64,000 bases of DNA from Flavobacterium sp. (GCA_016718345.1 JADKDN010000002.1:62001-126000), one strand, 5' to 3'. Positions 29,635 through 39,086 are shown, numbered from the stretch's first letter. A program made the numbers and translations. Notes: generated from the sequence alone by a model not told the origin.

Positions 29635-32420
29635 CTAAAACATAAACCTACTATCGCCTGAAGGCTTCTCTTTACCTGCAAATTTTTCAATTTTATAAGT
29701 CAACGAAAACATCATATACCGTTGTAAAACCGTGTTCTGTTCATCGCGAATAGTAGTTGGTGTTATGGTTCGGGTTGCATTTTGATTTTGATTTAAAACA
29801 TCATACACTTTTATTTTGGCAGACATCTTTTTATGGAAAAAATTATAAGCTAAACTGGTGTTCCACAAATAAAAATCCTTTTTGAATCCGTCAGAAATAT
29901 TGGAATTATAAGTATATCCAAAATCATTTCCGAAAACCCAATTCTTAGGCCAATAACTGGTCGCCTGAATATTAAAAGTATGTAACACATTGGACGCAGA
30001 ATCAACGATGTAATTCGAATACTTCAGGTCATTATACGTAAAAGTATAGGTTGGATTAACCGTCAAAAGTTCTCCATATTCGTAGACAAAATTGATCCTC
30101 GGACTAAGTTGTAGTGCATTGGCTTCAAACAAATCGCCATTTGTAAATCCTTTCGAGGTATTAAAACCTCCATTAAATCCAATCCCAACTTTATACGTAT
30201 TTGCCTCTTTTTTATACGATTTATCCCAACGTGCTCCAAACCATGATTCGAGTGTTCCTGAGACATTTTCATAGGTAGTAGTTCGTTTTCCATTGGTATC
30301 AAAAACTGTTGACGCCACCACCTGATTGTCATAGATATTCCCACCAGAATACAACACATAACCTGAACGAGTAGCATAATCATAATCTCTGAAATTAATA
30401 AACATTCTATGACTTTTATTCAAGTCAAGATTGGGATTCCCAATGAAAGTATTCAATGGATTAGCTAAATTTTCTACCGGCAACAATTGATTGGCTTTAG
30501 GAAAAGTCACAGAATATTCATAACTCGTCCAGATTGATTTTGACTTTCCTAATTTGATATTTGCATAGGTCTCTATGTAAGGAAAAATATAATTTTTATC
30601 TAAAACGGTTGTGTTTCCCAAATAAAGAGATTGATTGTCGTATTGTGCAATATTAGTTCCTCCTGTAAAACTCATGTTAAAACTCTTCTTTTCAATAGAG
30701 AAACCCACTTTTGGGGCAATCAATTTTTCATGAGAATAAATGGAGTTAGACAAACTTTCATTAGCTGTAGTATATGTTTCTGTTGTTGTATCAAAATCAT
30801 AAGTCTTCCGAACTTCCGAAGTTTTATCCGAGCGTGCATAAACATTCAAAGAAATTCGTAAAGAATCTGTTATTGGTTCTAGATACGTTACTTCAGAAGA
30901 ATAAAAATCTTTCAAATTCCTATTGTTTAAACTCTGATTCCTTATATCTGTGGGTCTAGAATCCTGATAAAAAACGGAAGTAGATGTATTCAACGAACCA
31001 GCAATTTCATTGGAGTTCTCGTTATCAAATGAAAGATTAATCGAACGCCCTTTTTTCTTAAAATTTTTATTGAAATTAACTGAATTGCTAAAATTAGATT
31101 TATCAGTCTCATTAGAATTATCTTGCGTACTTTCATTCAATAATTGACCCGCCAAATCTCTGGAAGATTCTGAAGAATTAACTGCATACTTGTTATTTGC
31201 TTTTAAAATTTTGGCCCTACAAATAATGTTGCAGTAGAATCTATCTTATATTCAAAAGTAAAATTAAAATTATGTCCAAACCGATCTTCATTTGTTTTTG
31301 AATTAGAGTCGGTTACAAAACTTCCGCTGGGCAATAAATTGGTTTGCTTGGTGCTATTGGTATTCTTAGAATTCGAATTGGAAAAAAGATAACTTGCATT
31401 GGATTCAAAATCCTTGAACCATTGGTCACCATAATTCAATCCTACCATATTGGATTGTGTTATTCCTTTGCCTCCACCAAAACGCATATTCCCAAAACCA
31501 TAGGAACCATCGGCTCCGTCAAAATAATAGCCTGCATTTCGTCCGCCACCCATGTTATCAAAAACCTCATCCATAGAAAATCCTGTAGAATTAATATTAT
31601 TGGAAGAAGCTAAAACACTTATTTTTCTTTTATTCTTAAAATAATTAATCAAGGCGCTACTTTCATAGCGTTCATCAGTGCCATAACCGCCCATAAATTT
31701 TCCAAACAAACCCTTATTTTTATCTTCGTCAATGGTTAGATTAATACTAGCATTATTAGAACTCGAAGCTTGTTTTGTCAACTCTTCTTTCTTAGTTTTG
31801 GTATCCGAAATTTGTACTTTGTTAATGATATCTGAAGGCAAACTTTGAAGGGCTATCTTTCCATCGCTATCAAAAAAAGGCTTTCCGTTCACCAAAACCT
31901 GATTCACTTCTTTACCGTTTACAGTAATTTTCCCATCTGATGAAACTTCGACACCAGGCAACTGCTTCAACAAGGTTTCTACGTTAGAATCAGGACGAAC
32001 TTTAAAAGATGACGCATTAAACTCTAAAGTATCTTTTTTAATTCGGATAGGTGGCGCTTCACTTTTAATAACAACTTCACCTAAATTGTTTGTATTTTCA
32101 ATCAATCGTATAATTCCAAAATCTTTATTTTCGATGATGGATTGTTCTTGCTGCTTATACGTTTGATATCCAATGTAGGATATTTTAAAAAAAACAGGTT
32201 TAGTGATTTTCTTGGTATCTATTTTAAAAACTCCGTTTTTATCGGTAATAGTGTAATCAATTACTGCAGAATCTTTTACAGAGGTAAGATAAACTGTGGC
32301 GGCTTCTAGAGGGACTTGAGTGTTTTTATCGAGGACTTTTCCTTTAATAACAACGTTATTTTGAGCAAATGAAAATAAACTAAAAACTAAAAAAACGAAT
32401 GAATACTGTAATTTCTGCAT
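29635..32420 (-). CDS. Outer membrane beta-barrel protein, TonB-receptor-like, one apparent frameshift
   Basis: Signal peptide (MQKLQYSFVFLVFSLFSFAQ), a CarboxypepD_reg domain (VVIKGKVLDKNTQVPLEAAT), a plug-like domain (LLKQLPGVEVSSDGKITVNG; QVLVNGKPFF) and an OMP_b-brl_3-type barrel ending RYMMFSLTYKIEKFAGKEK. The frame breaks at 31209-31212, where one extra base in the run gives GPKILKANNKYAVNSSE and joins both halves. Length about 928 residues. Members of this family often lack a TonB box and act in peptide or metal uptake; substrate unknown. It is convergent with the helical-repeat gene, 32 bases apart. Confidence 0.85.
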
Positions 32421-32515
32421 AAAAAAAATTTCGTTGTTACTATTTTAAATAATAACAACGAAATAAGTGATTTAGTATTTAAATAAAAAAAGTCTTACTA
32501 AAACTTTAACAAATT

Positions 32516-33826
32516 TTATTTTTCTCTAATGTAAATATCAATTGGAACGCCCGAAAAATCCCAGTTTTCTCGAATCTTATTTTCTAAGAAACGTTTGTAA
32601 GGTTCTTTGACATATTGAGGCAAATTGGCAAAAAACACAAATTGAGGTGTTAATGTTGGCAATTGCATGCAATATTTTATCTTAACATACTTTCCTTTCA
32701 AAGCGGGTGGTGGATAGCCTTCAATAACCTTCAACATATAATCATTGAATTTAGAAGTCGCTATTCTTTGTTTTCTATTTTCAAAAACTTGAACCGTTGC
32801 TTCTAGCGCCTTCAACAAACGCTGTTTGGTCAAAGCCGAAACAAAAAGAATAGGCACATCTGTAAAGGGCATTAATTCTTTTCTAATTTTTTCCTCATAG
32901 TCTCGAGTAGACATGGTATCTTTTTCAACCAAATCCCATTTATTCACGAGAATAATGACTCCTTTTCTGTTTTTTTCTGCCAACCAAAATATACTTTGAT
33001 CTTGACCTTCAAATCCTCGAGTAGCATCAATAATTAGGATACAAACATCGGCATGCTCAATCGCACGAACCGAACGCATTACCGAATAAAACTCTAAATC
33101 TTCTTTTACTTTTGCTTTACGACGAATTCCAGCGGTATCGACTAAGTTAAATTCAAATCCAAAACGATCAAACTTAGTATCAATAGCATCACGGGTAGTT
33201 CCTGCAATATCGGTAACCATAAAACGTTCCTTGCCTATTAAGGCATTAATAAAACTTGATTTTCCAGCATTAGGACGACCTACTACGGCAAAACGTGGTA
33301 ATTCTGTTTCTTCTTTAGTTGGTTCTGGTTTTTCTGGAAAAGCTTCTATTAAAGCATCCAACAAATCTCCTGTCCCACTTCCAGAAATACTAGCAAAAGT
33401 GTAATAATCTCCTAAACCTAAATTATAAAACTCAACTGCATCTTTCTCACGCATGGCATTATCAACCTTGTTTACGGCTAACAAAACGGGCTTACTCACT
33501 TTTCTTAAAAGTTTCGCTACGGTTTCATCCATAGGTGTAATGCCTTCTTCAACGTCTACCACAAAAATAATAACATCGGCTTCATCAATAGCCAACTCTA
33601 CTTGCTTACGGATTTCGCCCTCAAAAACATCGTCAGAACCACGAACATAACCTCCAGTATCTATTACTGAAAACTCTTTTCCATTCCACTCACTTTTTCC
33701 ATAATTTCTATCGCGAGTTACACCTGAAACGGCATCAACAATGGCTTCTCTTCTTTGAATTAATCGATTAAAAAGAGTAGATTTCCCTACGTTTGGTCTC
33801 CCTACTATGGCAACAATATTATTCAT
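32516..33826 (-). CDS. der: Ribosome biogenesis GTPase Der (EngA)
   Basis: 436 residues, intact. Two tandem G domains with G1 GRPNVGKST and GRPNAGKSS, G3 DTGG and DTAG, G4 NKVD and NKWD, followed by a KH-like C-terminal domain (YCMQLPTLTPQFVFFAN ... GVPIDIYIREK). Required for maturation of the 50S ribosomal subunit. It is transcribed away from the small membrane protein gene at 33968. Confidence 0.97.
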   Translation of the reverse strand: MNNIVAIVGRPNVGKSTLFNRLIQRREAIVDAVSGVTRDRNYGKSEWNGKEFSVIDTGGYVRGSDDVFEGEIRKQVELAIDEADVIIFVVDVEEGITPMDETVAKLLRKVSKPVLLAVNKVDNAMREKDAVEFYNLGLGDYYTFASISGSGTGDLLDALIEAFPEKPEPTKEETELPRFAVVGRPNAGKSSFINALIGKERFMVTDIAGTTRDAIDTKFDRFGFEFNLVDTAGIRRKAKVKEDLEFYSVMRSVRAIEHADVCILIIDATRGFEGQDQSIFWLAEKNRKGVIILVNKWDLVEKDTMSTRDYEEKIRKELMPFTDVPILFVSALTKQRLLKALEATVQVFENRKQRIATSKFNDYMLKVIEGYPPPALKGKYVKIKYCMQLPTLTPQFVFFANLPQYVKEPYKRFLENKIRENWDFSGVPIDIYIREK

Positions 33827-33967
33827 AATGCAATTTTGAACTATTTATTTCCGAACAGCTACTATATAACTTCGGGCTGCAAAGGTACTATTTAATAGGT
33901 TACTAATCCTATTTTTACTACATTAGCTCAACATTAAAAAGAATACTTTCCAGAAAAAGTACTGTAT

Positions 33968-34462
33968 ATGGATGCAAACAATGAAATTAGACTTCGATTG
34001 CGTTTTTATAAAGACGTTGACGACAACATTGAAAACGTGCAACAAAAATTTGAAAACTATTCCAAAAACGACTTAACCGATTTTGCGATTAATGTTCATG
34101 AAAATCACATCTGGTTTTATGTTATTGGTCCAAAAAAACGATTCTGGTCGCCCCATTTGCATCTACAATTAGAGCCAAAAACCGAAAAAGAAACGCACAT
34201 TCGAGGTTTGTTTGGCCCTGACCAAACGCTGTGGACTTTCTTTATGTTTTTGCATTTTATTGTAGCAGGAATTTTTACCATTTTTGCAATGTTTGCTTAT
34301 TCTAATTACACCTTAAAACAACCCGTAACTCTAGATGTTTTAATCATGCTATTAATGGTTATAGTATGGTTTTTACTTTATTTTATTGCACGACAAGTCC
34401 GAAAAAAAGGCAACGAACAAATGAATGAAATGGAACGTCTGTTTTTGAAAATTATTGAATAA
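33968..34462 (+). CDS. Conserved membrane protein of unknown function
   Basis: 164 residues: an N-terminal soluble part rich in charged and aromatic residues (VHENHIWFYVIGPKKRFWSP) and two membrane helices (FFMFLHFIVAGIFTIFAMFA; VLIMLLMVIVWFLLYFIA). Some relatives in flavobacteria are labelled GTP-binding protein because of the neighbouring era and der, but no G-domain motif is present. A copy of the era 3' end begins 9 bases after its stop, suggesting this gene was once directly convergent with era. Confidence 0.7.
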   Translation: MDANNEIRLRLRFYKDVDDNIENVQQKFENYSKNDLTDFAINVHENHIWFYVIGPKKRFWSPHLHLQLEPKTEKETHIRGLFGPDQTLWTFFMFLHFIVAGIFTIFAMFAYSNYTLKQPVTLDVLIMLLMVIVWFLLYFIARQVRKKGNEQMNEMERLFLKIIE

Positions 34463-34471
34463 AATTACAAC

Positions 34472-34540
34472 TATTGATTATATCCAAACCGCTTCAACAG
34501 ATTCGCATTGCTTCTCTAGTTATTTACTTTGACGTAGAAT
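34472..34540 (-). pseudogene. Remnant copy of the era 3' end
   Basis: The minus strand encodes a decayed version of the last about 22 codons of Era (FYVKVNN-stop-RSNANLLKRFGYNQ-stop). It aligns with 36290-36362 at roughly 80 percent identity, with 25 identical bases over TGATTATATCCAAACCGCTT and its continuation. It is in the same orientation as era, so it forms a direct repeat around the T9SS gene at 34752-36233. Confidence 0.75.
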
Positions 34541-34751
34541 TCTCCGAAAAAATTTACTTAACGCTTAAAAAAAGCATCATATTTAACATTATTTTGTTTC
34601 TGAAAAATCCTTTAAGAAAGATTTATATTAAAACAAATAAATCAATATTGTAAAATGTTTTCTATATCTTTGAAAGTGTTCAGCTTATGTTTATTAGCTT
34701 TCAGAGCTTTTAATGAAATTCATAAATGTATTTCTATTTAAACCATATGTT

Positions 34752-36233
34752 ATGAAAACAAAATTATTCACAATAGCAGCTTTTATCAATTTTGCGTTTA
34801 TTTCAGCACAAGTGCCTAATGTCGAATGGGAAAAAAAATCAGGTGATATTAGTTTTAATTTTGCTCAAAGAATTATTACAACGTTGGACGGAGATTTTAT
34901 TACAACAGGTATAAAATATTCTAATAACAAAAGTAATATTTCAGTAACAAAACTGAACAGCAACGGCAATATTTTATGGCAAAAAGACCTTGAGCATATC
35001 GAAAATACTGGCTCATATAGTATTCAATCTACTTCAGACGGTGAGTATATTTTAGCTGGATACATTTCAAATAAAAAGGGAGATAGTTACGACGAAAATG
35101 GGTTAATTATTAAACTGAATAATTCTGGAGATATACAATGGCAAAAAATATTGGGAGGCAGTTCAACCGACGAATTTAAAAGTATTGAAACCACTTCAGA
35201 TGGCGGCTATATTGTTGCAGGAAGTAGCAACTCTAATGATGGAGATGTTAACGAAAATAATGGATCCACTGATGTTTGGATTGTAAAACTTAATTCTGTT
35301 GGAAATATATTGTGGCAAAAATCACTTGGAGGCATATACAATGACCGTATTGGAAAAATAATAAATTCTAAAGATGGAGGTTATGTTATAGCTGGATCTA
35401 CCATTACAAATAGAGGAACATTCCCAGAAGAAAATTTAAACTTTGATGCTTGGGTAGTTAAACTTAATTGTTTAGGAGTTGTAGAATGGGGAAAAACATT
35501 TGGAGGTAGTGGTGCTGATGTTGCATATAGTTTAAAGCAAACACTAGATGAGGGTTTTATAATAGCTGGAATGAATAATTCATCTGATGGAGATATTATT
35601 GGAAATAATGGAGCACAAGATAGTTGGATTATAAAGCTTAATAATATTGGAGAATTACAATGGCAAAAATCACTTGGAACCGAAGTCTTTGAAATGGTGA
35701 CTAGTATTGACTTGACTAAAGATGGTGGATATATTTTATCTGGAAAAACATCAAATACCGAAATGGAAATTTCAGATGGTGCTTCAAATAATGGTTTAAA
35801 TGCCTTCGTAATCAAGTTAAATGATATTGGATTGATTCAGTGGCAAAAAATCATAAGTGAAACTGGCTATGAGTATCCTAAAAGCATTATAGAAGATAAA
35901 GATGGAGATTATGTAATTGCTGGATTTAATAAGTTTAATTTAGACTATGATGCTTGGATTGTAAAACTTGCAACAGAAAATTTAACAAACACTATTTTTA
36001 AAACAAAAAGTTTTACGATGTATCCAAATCCTACTACATCAATTATAAACTTCGAATCACCAAATAATTCTAAAATTGGAAAAGTAGTTATTTCTGAATT
36101 AACAGGTAAAACACTTATTAAACTTACTGAAAACACAAAACGTATTGACATACAAAATTTATCAAAAGGGTTATACCTAATTGAAGTGTATTTTGACAAC
36201 GAAAAATTTATTGGTAAATTTTTAAAAGAGTAA
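34752..36233 (+). CDS. Secreted repeat protein with T9SS type A sorting domain
   Basis: 493 residues, intact. The start at 34752 (MKTKLFTIAAFINFAFISAQ) gives a clean signal peptide; the earlier ATG at 34713 does not. Eight repeats of about 50-58 residues, each with GGYIVAG, then SNDGD...WIVKLNSxGNILWQKSLGG, form a propeller-like domain. The C-terminal 75 residues are a T9SS tail (FTMYPNPTTSIINFESPNNS ... GLYLIEVYFDNEKFIGKFL). Surface or secreted protein of unknown binding partner. It lies between the era remnant and era itself, suggesting later acquisition. Confidence 0.88.
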   Translation: MKTKLFTIAAFINFAFISAQVPNVEWEKKSGDISFNFAQRIITTLDGDFITTGIKYSNNKSNISVTKLNSNGNILWQKDLEHIENTGSYSIQSTSDGEYILAGYISNKKGDSYDENGLIIKLNNSGDIQWQKILGGSSTDEFKSIETTSDGGYIVAGSSNSNDGDVNENNGSTDVWIVKLNSVGNILWQKSLGGIYNDRIGKIINSKDGGYVIAGSTITNRGTFPEENLNFDAWVVKLNCLGVVEWGKTFGGSGADVAYSLKQTLDEGFIIAGMNNSSDGDIIGNNGAQDSWIIKLNNIGELQWQKSLGTEVFEMVTSIDLTKDGGYILSGKTSNTEMEISDGASNNGLNAFVIKLNDIGLIQWQKIISETGYEYPKSIIEDKDGDYVIAGFNKFNLDYDAWIVKLATENLTNTIFKTKSFTMYPNPTTSIINFESPNNSKIGKVVISELTGKTLIKLTENTKRIDIQNLSKGLYLIEVYFDNEKFIGKFLKE

Positions 36234-36287
36234 TAACAAAGAAATAATTACAAGTTTAACACTTATGGAACAAAGCATTATTACCGT

Positions 36288-37169
36288 TTACTGATTATAT
36301 CCAAACCGCTTCAACATATTCGCATTACTTCTCCAGTTTTTATTCACTTTCACATACAATTCTATATGAATTTGTTTCCCAAAAAACTTCTCTAAATCCG
36401 CTCGAGATTCTATCCCTACTCTTTTCAAAGCTTCCCCTTTGTGACCTATAATGATTCCTTTTTGTGTATCACGTTCTACCATGATAAGAGAACGAATACG
36501 AATGATGTTATCATCTTCTAGAAATTCTTCAGTTACTATTTCCACAGCATAAGGAATTTCTTTACTGTAATTTATCAAGATTTTTTCACGAATGGTTTCG
36601 TTAACAAAAAAACGTTCTGGCTTATCTGTTAATTGATCTTTTGGGTAATAGGCTGGAGATTCTGGCAACAAAGACAATATTCTGGAAAAAACTTCTGGAA
36701 CATTAAAATTCTTCAAAGCCGAAATGGGGAATATCTCTGCATTGGGAACTTTCTCAGTCCAAAAAGCAACTTGTTCTTCTAACTGTTCTTGATTGGAATT
36801 GTCTATTTTATTCAATAGTAACAAAACAGGAATTTTAGCATGAATAATACTTTTAAAAAAGCTTTCGTCTTTCAATTCTTTTTCACCAATTTCAACCATG
36901 TAAATCAGAATATCCGCGTCTTCAAAGGCAGATTTAACGAAATTCATCATCGATTCCTGCATCTCATAGGCGGGCTTAATAATTCCTGGAGTGTCGGACA
37001 AAATCAACTGAAAATCTTCCCCATTCACAATTCCTAGTATTCTATGACGAGTAGTTTGTGCTTTTGAAGTAATGATGGACAATCGCTCCCCAACAAATGC
37101 ATTCATTAGAGTTGATTTACCAACATTTGGATTTCCAATAATATTTACGAAGCCTGCTTTGTGTGACAT
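36288..37169 (-). CDS. era: GTPase Era
   Basis: The start at 37169 (MSHKAGFVNIIGNPNVGKST) is the family start; the frame remains open upstream to 37274 only because it runs through tRNA remnant sequence. G1 GNPNVGKST, G3 DTPG, G4 NKID, then a KH domain with MVERDTQKGIIIGHKGEALK. 293 residues. Binds 16S rRNA near its 3' end and helps 30S assembly. The last codons (MLKRFGYNQ) are duplicated at 34472-34540. Confidence 0.96.
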   Translation of the reverse strand: MSHKAGFVNIIGNPNVGKSTLMNAFVGERLSIITSKAQTTRHRILGIVNGEDFQLILSDTPGIIKPAYEMQESMMNFVKSAFEDADILIYMVEIGEKELKDESFFKSIIHAKIPVLLLLNKIDNSNQEQLEEQVAFWTEKVPNAEIFPISALKNFNVPEVFSRILSLLPESPAYYPKDQLTDKPERFFVNETIREKILINYSKEIPYAVEIVTEEFLEDDNIIRIRSLIMVERDTQKGIIIGHKGEALKRVGIESRADLEKFFGKQIHIELYVKVNKNWRSNANMLKRFGYNQ

Positions 37170-37223
37170 AATGACTATTTTTTTATAACAAAAAAGCCAC
37201 TCATTGCTGAATGGCTTATCTAG

Positions 37224-37273
37224 TAGCGGGAACAGGACTCGAACCTGTGTCCGCCGCGGCGGATATGAGCCCA
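37224..37273 (-). pseudogene. tRNA-fMet 3'-half remnant
   Basis: On the minus strand the remnant repeats GGGCTCATA from the anticodon arm and the full T-arm and acceptor 3' side (ACAGGTTCGAGTCCTG through CCCGCTACTA) of the intact tRNA-fMet at 37574-37646. Between them the anticodon stem and variable loop are replaced by the perfect GC palindrome TCCGCCGCGGCGGA (37250-37263). There is no 5' half, so it is not a functional tRNA. A hairpin like that after the intact tRNA follows it (about 37195-37218). Confidence 0.8.
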
Positions 37274-37278
37274 AGAGG

Positions 37279-37533
37279 TTATAATTTAGAAATAAATTCT
37301 TTTATTAGCTCCCTGCCTATTCCTGTTTTAAAGAGTTTTTCTCTTTTTAAAGCCTCAGATTTTGTTGTTAAAAATTCAACATGAATCACAATCCAAGGTC
37401 TATATTTGATTGTGTAGCCCTTTTTACTCAAATAATTATGAGATTTAAATCGCTCAATCAAATTTGAGGTAAAACCTACATAGGTCTTGTTGTGTTCTTC
37501 AGAGAATAAGATATAAACCACAAATTCATCCAT
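37279..37533 (-). CDS. GIY-YIG nuclease family protein
   Basis: A small single-domain GIY-YIG protein: VYILFSEEHNKTYVGFTSNL holds the GIY-YIG-like strands (YIL / YVG), with the family Arg in ERFKSHN and YRPWIVIHVEFLTTKSEALK, then REKLFKTGIGREL. The start MDEFVVYIL at 37533 is preferred; an in-frame ATG at 37551 would overlap the tRNA terminator hairpin. About 84 residues. It lies exactly between the intact tRNA-fMet and a second tRNA 3' half. Related small GIY-YIG genes are common beside tRNAs in flavobacteria. Confidence 0.9.
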   Translation of the reverse strand: MDEFVVYILFSEEHNKTYVGFTSNLIERFKSHNYLSKKGYTIKYRPWIVIHVEFLTTKSEALKREKLFKTGIGRELIKEFISKL

Positions 37534-37547
37534 TTCAATATAAAAAG

Positions 37548-37571
37548 CCATTCTTTTGGAATGGCTTACTT
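37548..37571 (-). terminator. Hairpin terminator after tRNA-fMet
   Basis: Stem AAGCCATTC pairs with GAATGGCTT around a short loop, with an A/T tail on the minus strand. A nearly identical hairpin follows the tRNA remnant at about 37195-37218, so the duplicated unit includes the terminator. Confidence 0.6.
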
Positions 37572-37573
37572 AG

Positions 37574-37646
37574 TAGCGGGAACAGGACTCGAACCTGTGA
37601 CCTTCGGGTTATGAGCCCGACGAGCTGCCTACTGCTCTATCCCGCG
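37574..37646 (-). tRNA. tRNA-fMet (CAT), initiator
   Basis: A complete cloverleaf on the minus strand: acceptor CGCGGGA/TCCCGCT with an unpaired 1-72 position (C1, T72), D-arm GAGC/GCTC, anticodon stem TCGGG/CCCGA with loop CTCATAA, T-arm ACAGG TTCGAGT CCTGT, discriminator A. The 1-72 mismatch and three consecutive G-C pairs in the anticodon stem are the marks of an initiator tRNA. CCA is not encoded (CTA follows). Confidence 0.95.
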
Positions 37647-37751
37647 CTGTTTCGAGTGCAAATATACAACGAATATTGATATTAGCAAGTTAAATTTATA
37701 ATAAATTTATTTTTGGATAGTAATAGCTACTGATTTACTCCTAAAACAAAA

Positions 37752-37781
37752 AAACCATCAACACCTGAGCATTGATGGTTT
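37752..37781 (-). terminator. Terminator after LRR gene 1
   Basis: AAACCATCAA (37752-37761) and TTGATGGTTT (37772-37781) form a 10-bp stem; on the minus strand a T run follows. It lies downstream of the LRR gene stop at 37834. Confidence 0.75.
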
Positions 37782-37833
37782 TAAACCAATTTATTAAATA
37801 TTCACCAAAATTTTAATCCTGATCTTCATTAGC

Positions 37834-38673
37834 CTATGCTGAGTTTTTATCAACTTTTACTTGTAAGGCTACAGCAAAACCTTCATTATTTATCATTGTC
37901 ATGTTTAAAGTATCCAATTGAGCTAAATTTTTAGACACTAATCCGCTAAACATATTGTATGATATATTCATCTCTTTTAAATTATTTAGTTTTTCCAAAT
38001 CAAAAGGTACTTGCCCATCCATGTTATTATCAAACAAGCTTAATGTCTCCAATTGTGTAAGATTTGCAATTTCTTTTTCTAACTTCCCTTTTAATTTATT
38101 ACTATTTAAAAGTAACGTTTTTAAAGATTTGAGTTCATAAACTGATGTTGGAATCTGACCTGTTAATTCATTGTTGTATAATGATAACGTTCTTAGATTT
38201 GATAACTTACCTAATTCTAATGGCAAGTTTCCTGAAAGCTGATTCATAAACAACTCGATTTCTTCTAGCGAGCTGATATTTCCTATCGATGAAGGGATGT
38301 TACCTGTTAGTTTATTAAAAGACAAATTAAAAACCACCAACTGTTTCATATTTCCAATCTTTGATGGTATAGTTCCCGAAATAGTATTTTTGAATAACTT
38401 CAATTCTTTCAAGTAAACAAGGTTTACAATTTCGGAAGGTAATTGTCCTGTTAGATTATTGTTTGATAAATCCAAACCAACAACTTTGTCATTTTGTAAT
38501 TTAACACCGTACCATGACGATACAGGTTTATTAAAATCCCACTGCTTCTTCCATTGATTCCCATTGGTAGCAATATATAGTTTAACCAGTGCATCTTTCT
38601 CTGAAAAAGATATAGAAGCCCACATTGATGCCGAAACAAATAACATTAAAATTAAGGTAGCTGTATTTTTCAT
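37834..38673 (-). CDS. Exported leucine-rich-repeat protein 1
   Basis: 279 residues: signal peptide (MKNTATLILMLFVSASMWAS), a cap (ALVKLYIATNGNQWKKQWDF), and about eight plant-type LRRs of 23-24 residues (LSNNNLTGQLPSEIVNLVYL; FNKLTGNIPSSIGNISSLEE; NELTGQIPTSVYELKSL). It is a close paralogue of the protein at 39087-39941. The TAG after VDKNSA corresponds to a Leu codon in the paralogue; reading through gives ANEDQD, so the stop may be a single base change. No T9SS tail is present. Probably a surface or periplasmic binding protein. Confidence 0.9.
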   Translation of the reverse strand: MKNTATLILMLFVSASMWASISFSEKDALVKLYIATNGNQWKKQWDFNKPVSSWYGVKLQNDKVVGLDLSNNNLTGQLPSEIVNLVYLKELKLFKNTISGTIPSKIGNMKQLVVFNLSFNKLTGNIPSSIGNISSLEEIELFMNQLSGNLPLELGKLSNLRTLSLYNNELTGQIPTSVYELKSLKTLLLNSNKLKGKLEKEIANLTQLETLSLFDNNMDGQVPFDLEKLNNLKEMNISYNMFSGLVSKNLAQLDTLNMTMINNEGFAVALQVKVDKNSA

Positions 38674-38716
38674 AACATTCGTTTATTTATTATGGTGTAA
38701 ACTTACAAATAAAAAC

Positions 38717-38748
38717 CGATTATATGCAAATAAAATCGATTAAATACA
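38717..38748. promoter_or_regulatory. 20-bp-period direct repeat upstream of LRR gene 1
   Basis: CGATTATATGC at 38717 and CGATTAAATAC at 38737 start exactly 20 bases apart, with AAATAAAAT between. The same arrangement occurs upstream of LRR gene 2 and gldK. The distance to the start codon is 44 bases. Half-sites two helical turns apart suggest tandem binding of one regulator. Confidence 0.55.
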
Positions 38749-38847
38749 CTTTTTATTTAAATAAGAATCTTTTTTCTTACAAAAATACAGTAAATCAATT
38801 TATATTATTTTAACAAGAAGAAGGCTATTTTTTGATACAATTGTAAT

Positions 38848-38985
38848 TCATTGTTTAAAACTATAAACCAATCCATCCCAGTTGATTGAAAAGTTTAAAT
38901 TAGGAATAAAAAAGGAATGACTATCTTCTGAAACCAATTTCAAATGGTGAAACACTGAGACATTTGTTGCTTTTGGGTCATACTA
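38848..38985 (-). pseudogene. Possible gene remnant in the LRR1-LRR2 gap
   Basis: A 45-codon minus-strand frame with protein-like composition (ATNVSVFHHLKLVSEDSHSF ... NFSINWDGLVYSFKQ, stop at 38848). No start codon is present and a stop lies just upstream. It sits in the 413-base gap 38674-39086, which otherwise holds only the LRR1 upstream motif and the LRR2 terminator. Not recognised; could be chance. Confidence 0.2.
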
Positions 38986-39026
38986 TTTTAGTTAAAAATT
39001 TATGGCGATACAATCAAGACAAAAAA

Positions 39027-39050
39027 AACCACCAACTTTCGTTGATGGTT
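39027..39050 (-). terminator. Terminator after LRR gene 2
   Basis: AACCACCAAC (39027-39036), loop TTTC, GTTGATGGTT (39041-39050): 9 of 10 pairs form, and on the minus strand a T run follows. It resembles the LRR1 terminator, consistent with duplication of the whole gene unit. Confidence 0.7.
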
Positions 39051-39086
39051 TTTTAACCAATTTATTTATAAATATTCACCAAAATA

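Noticed and set aside
33968..34462. GTP-binding protein label for the small membrane protein
   Set aside because: No G1, G3 or G4 motif is present.
37170..37274. A longer Era starting at 37274
   Set aside because: The extra 35 residues come from tRNA remnant sequence; MSHKAGFVNIIG at 37169 is the family start.
38900..39050. A plus-strand frame with NDYLLKPIS, like the end of a receiver domain
   Set aside because: The rest of the frame does not fit a response regulator, and a stop lies just upstream; chance similarity is likely.
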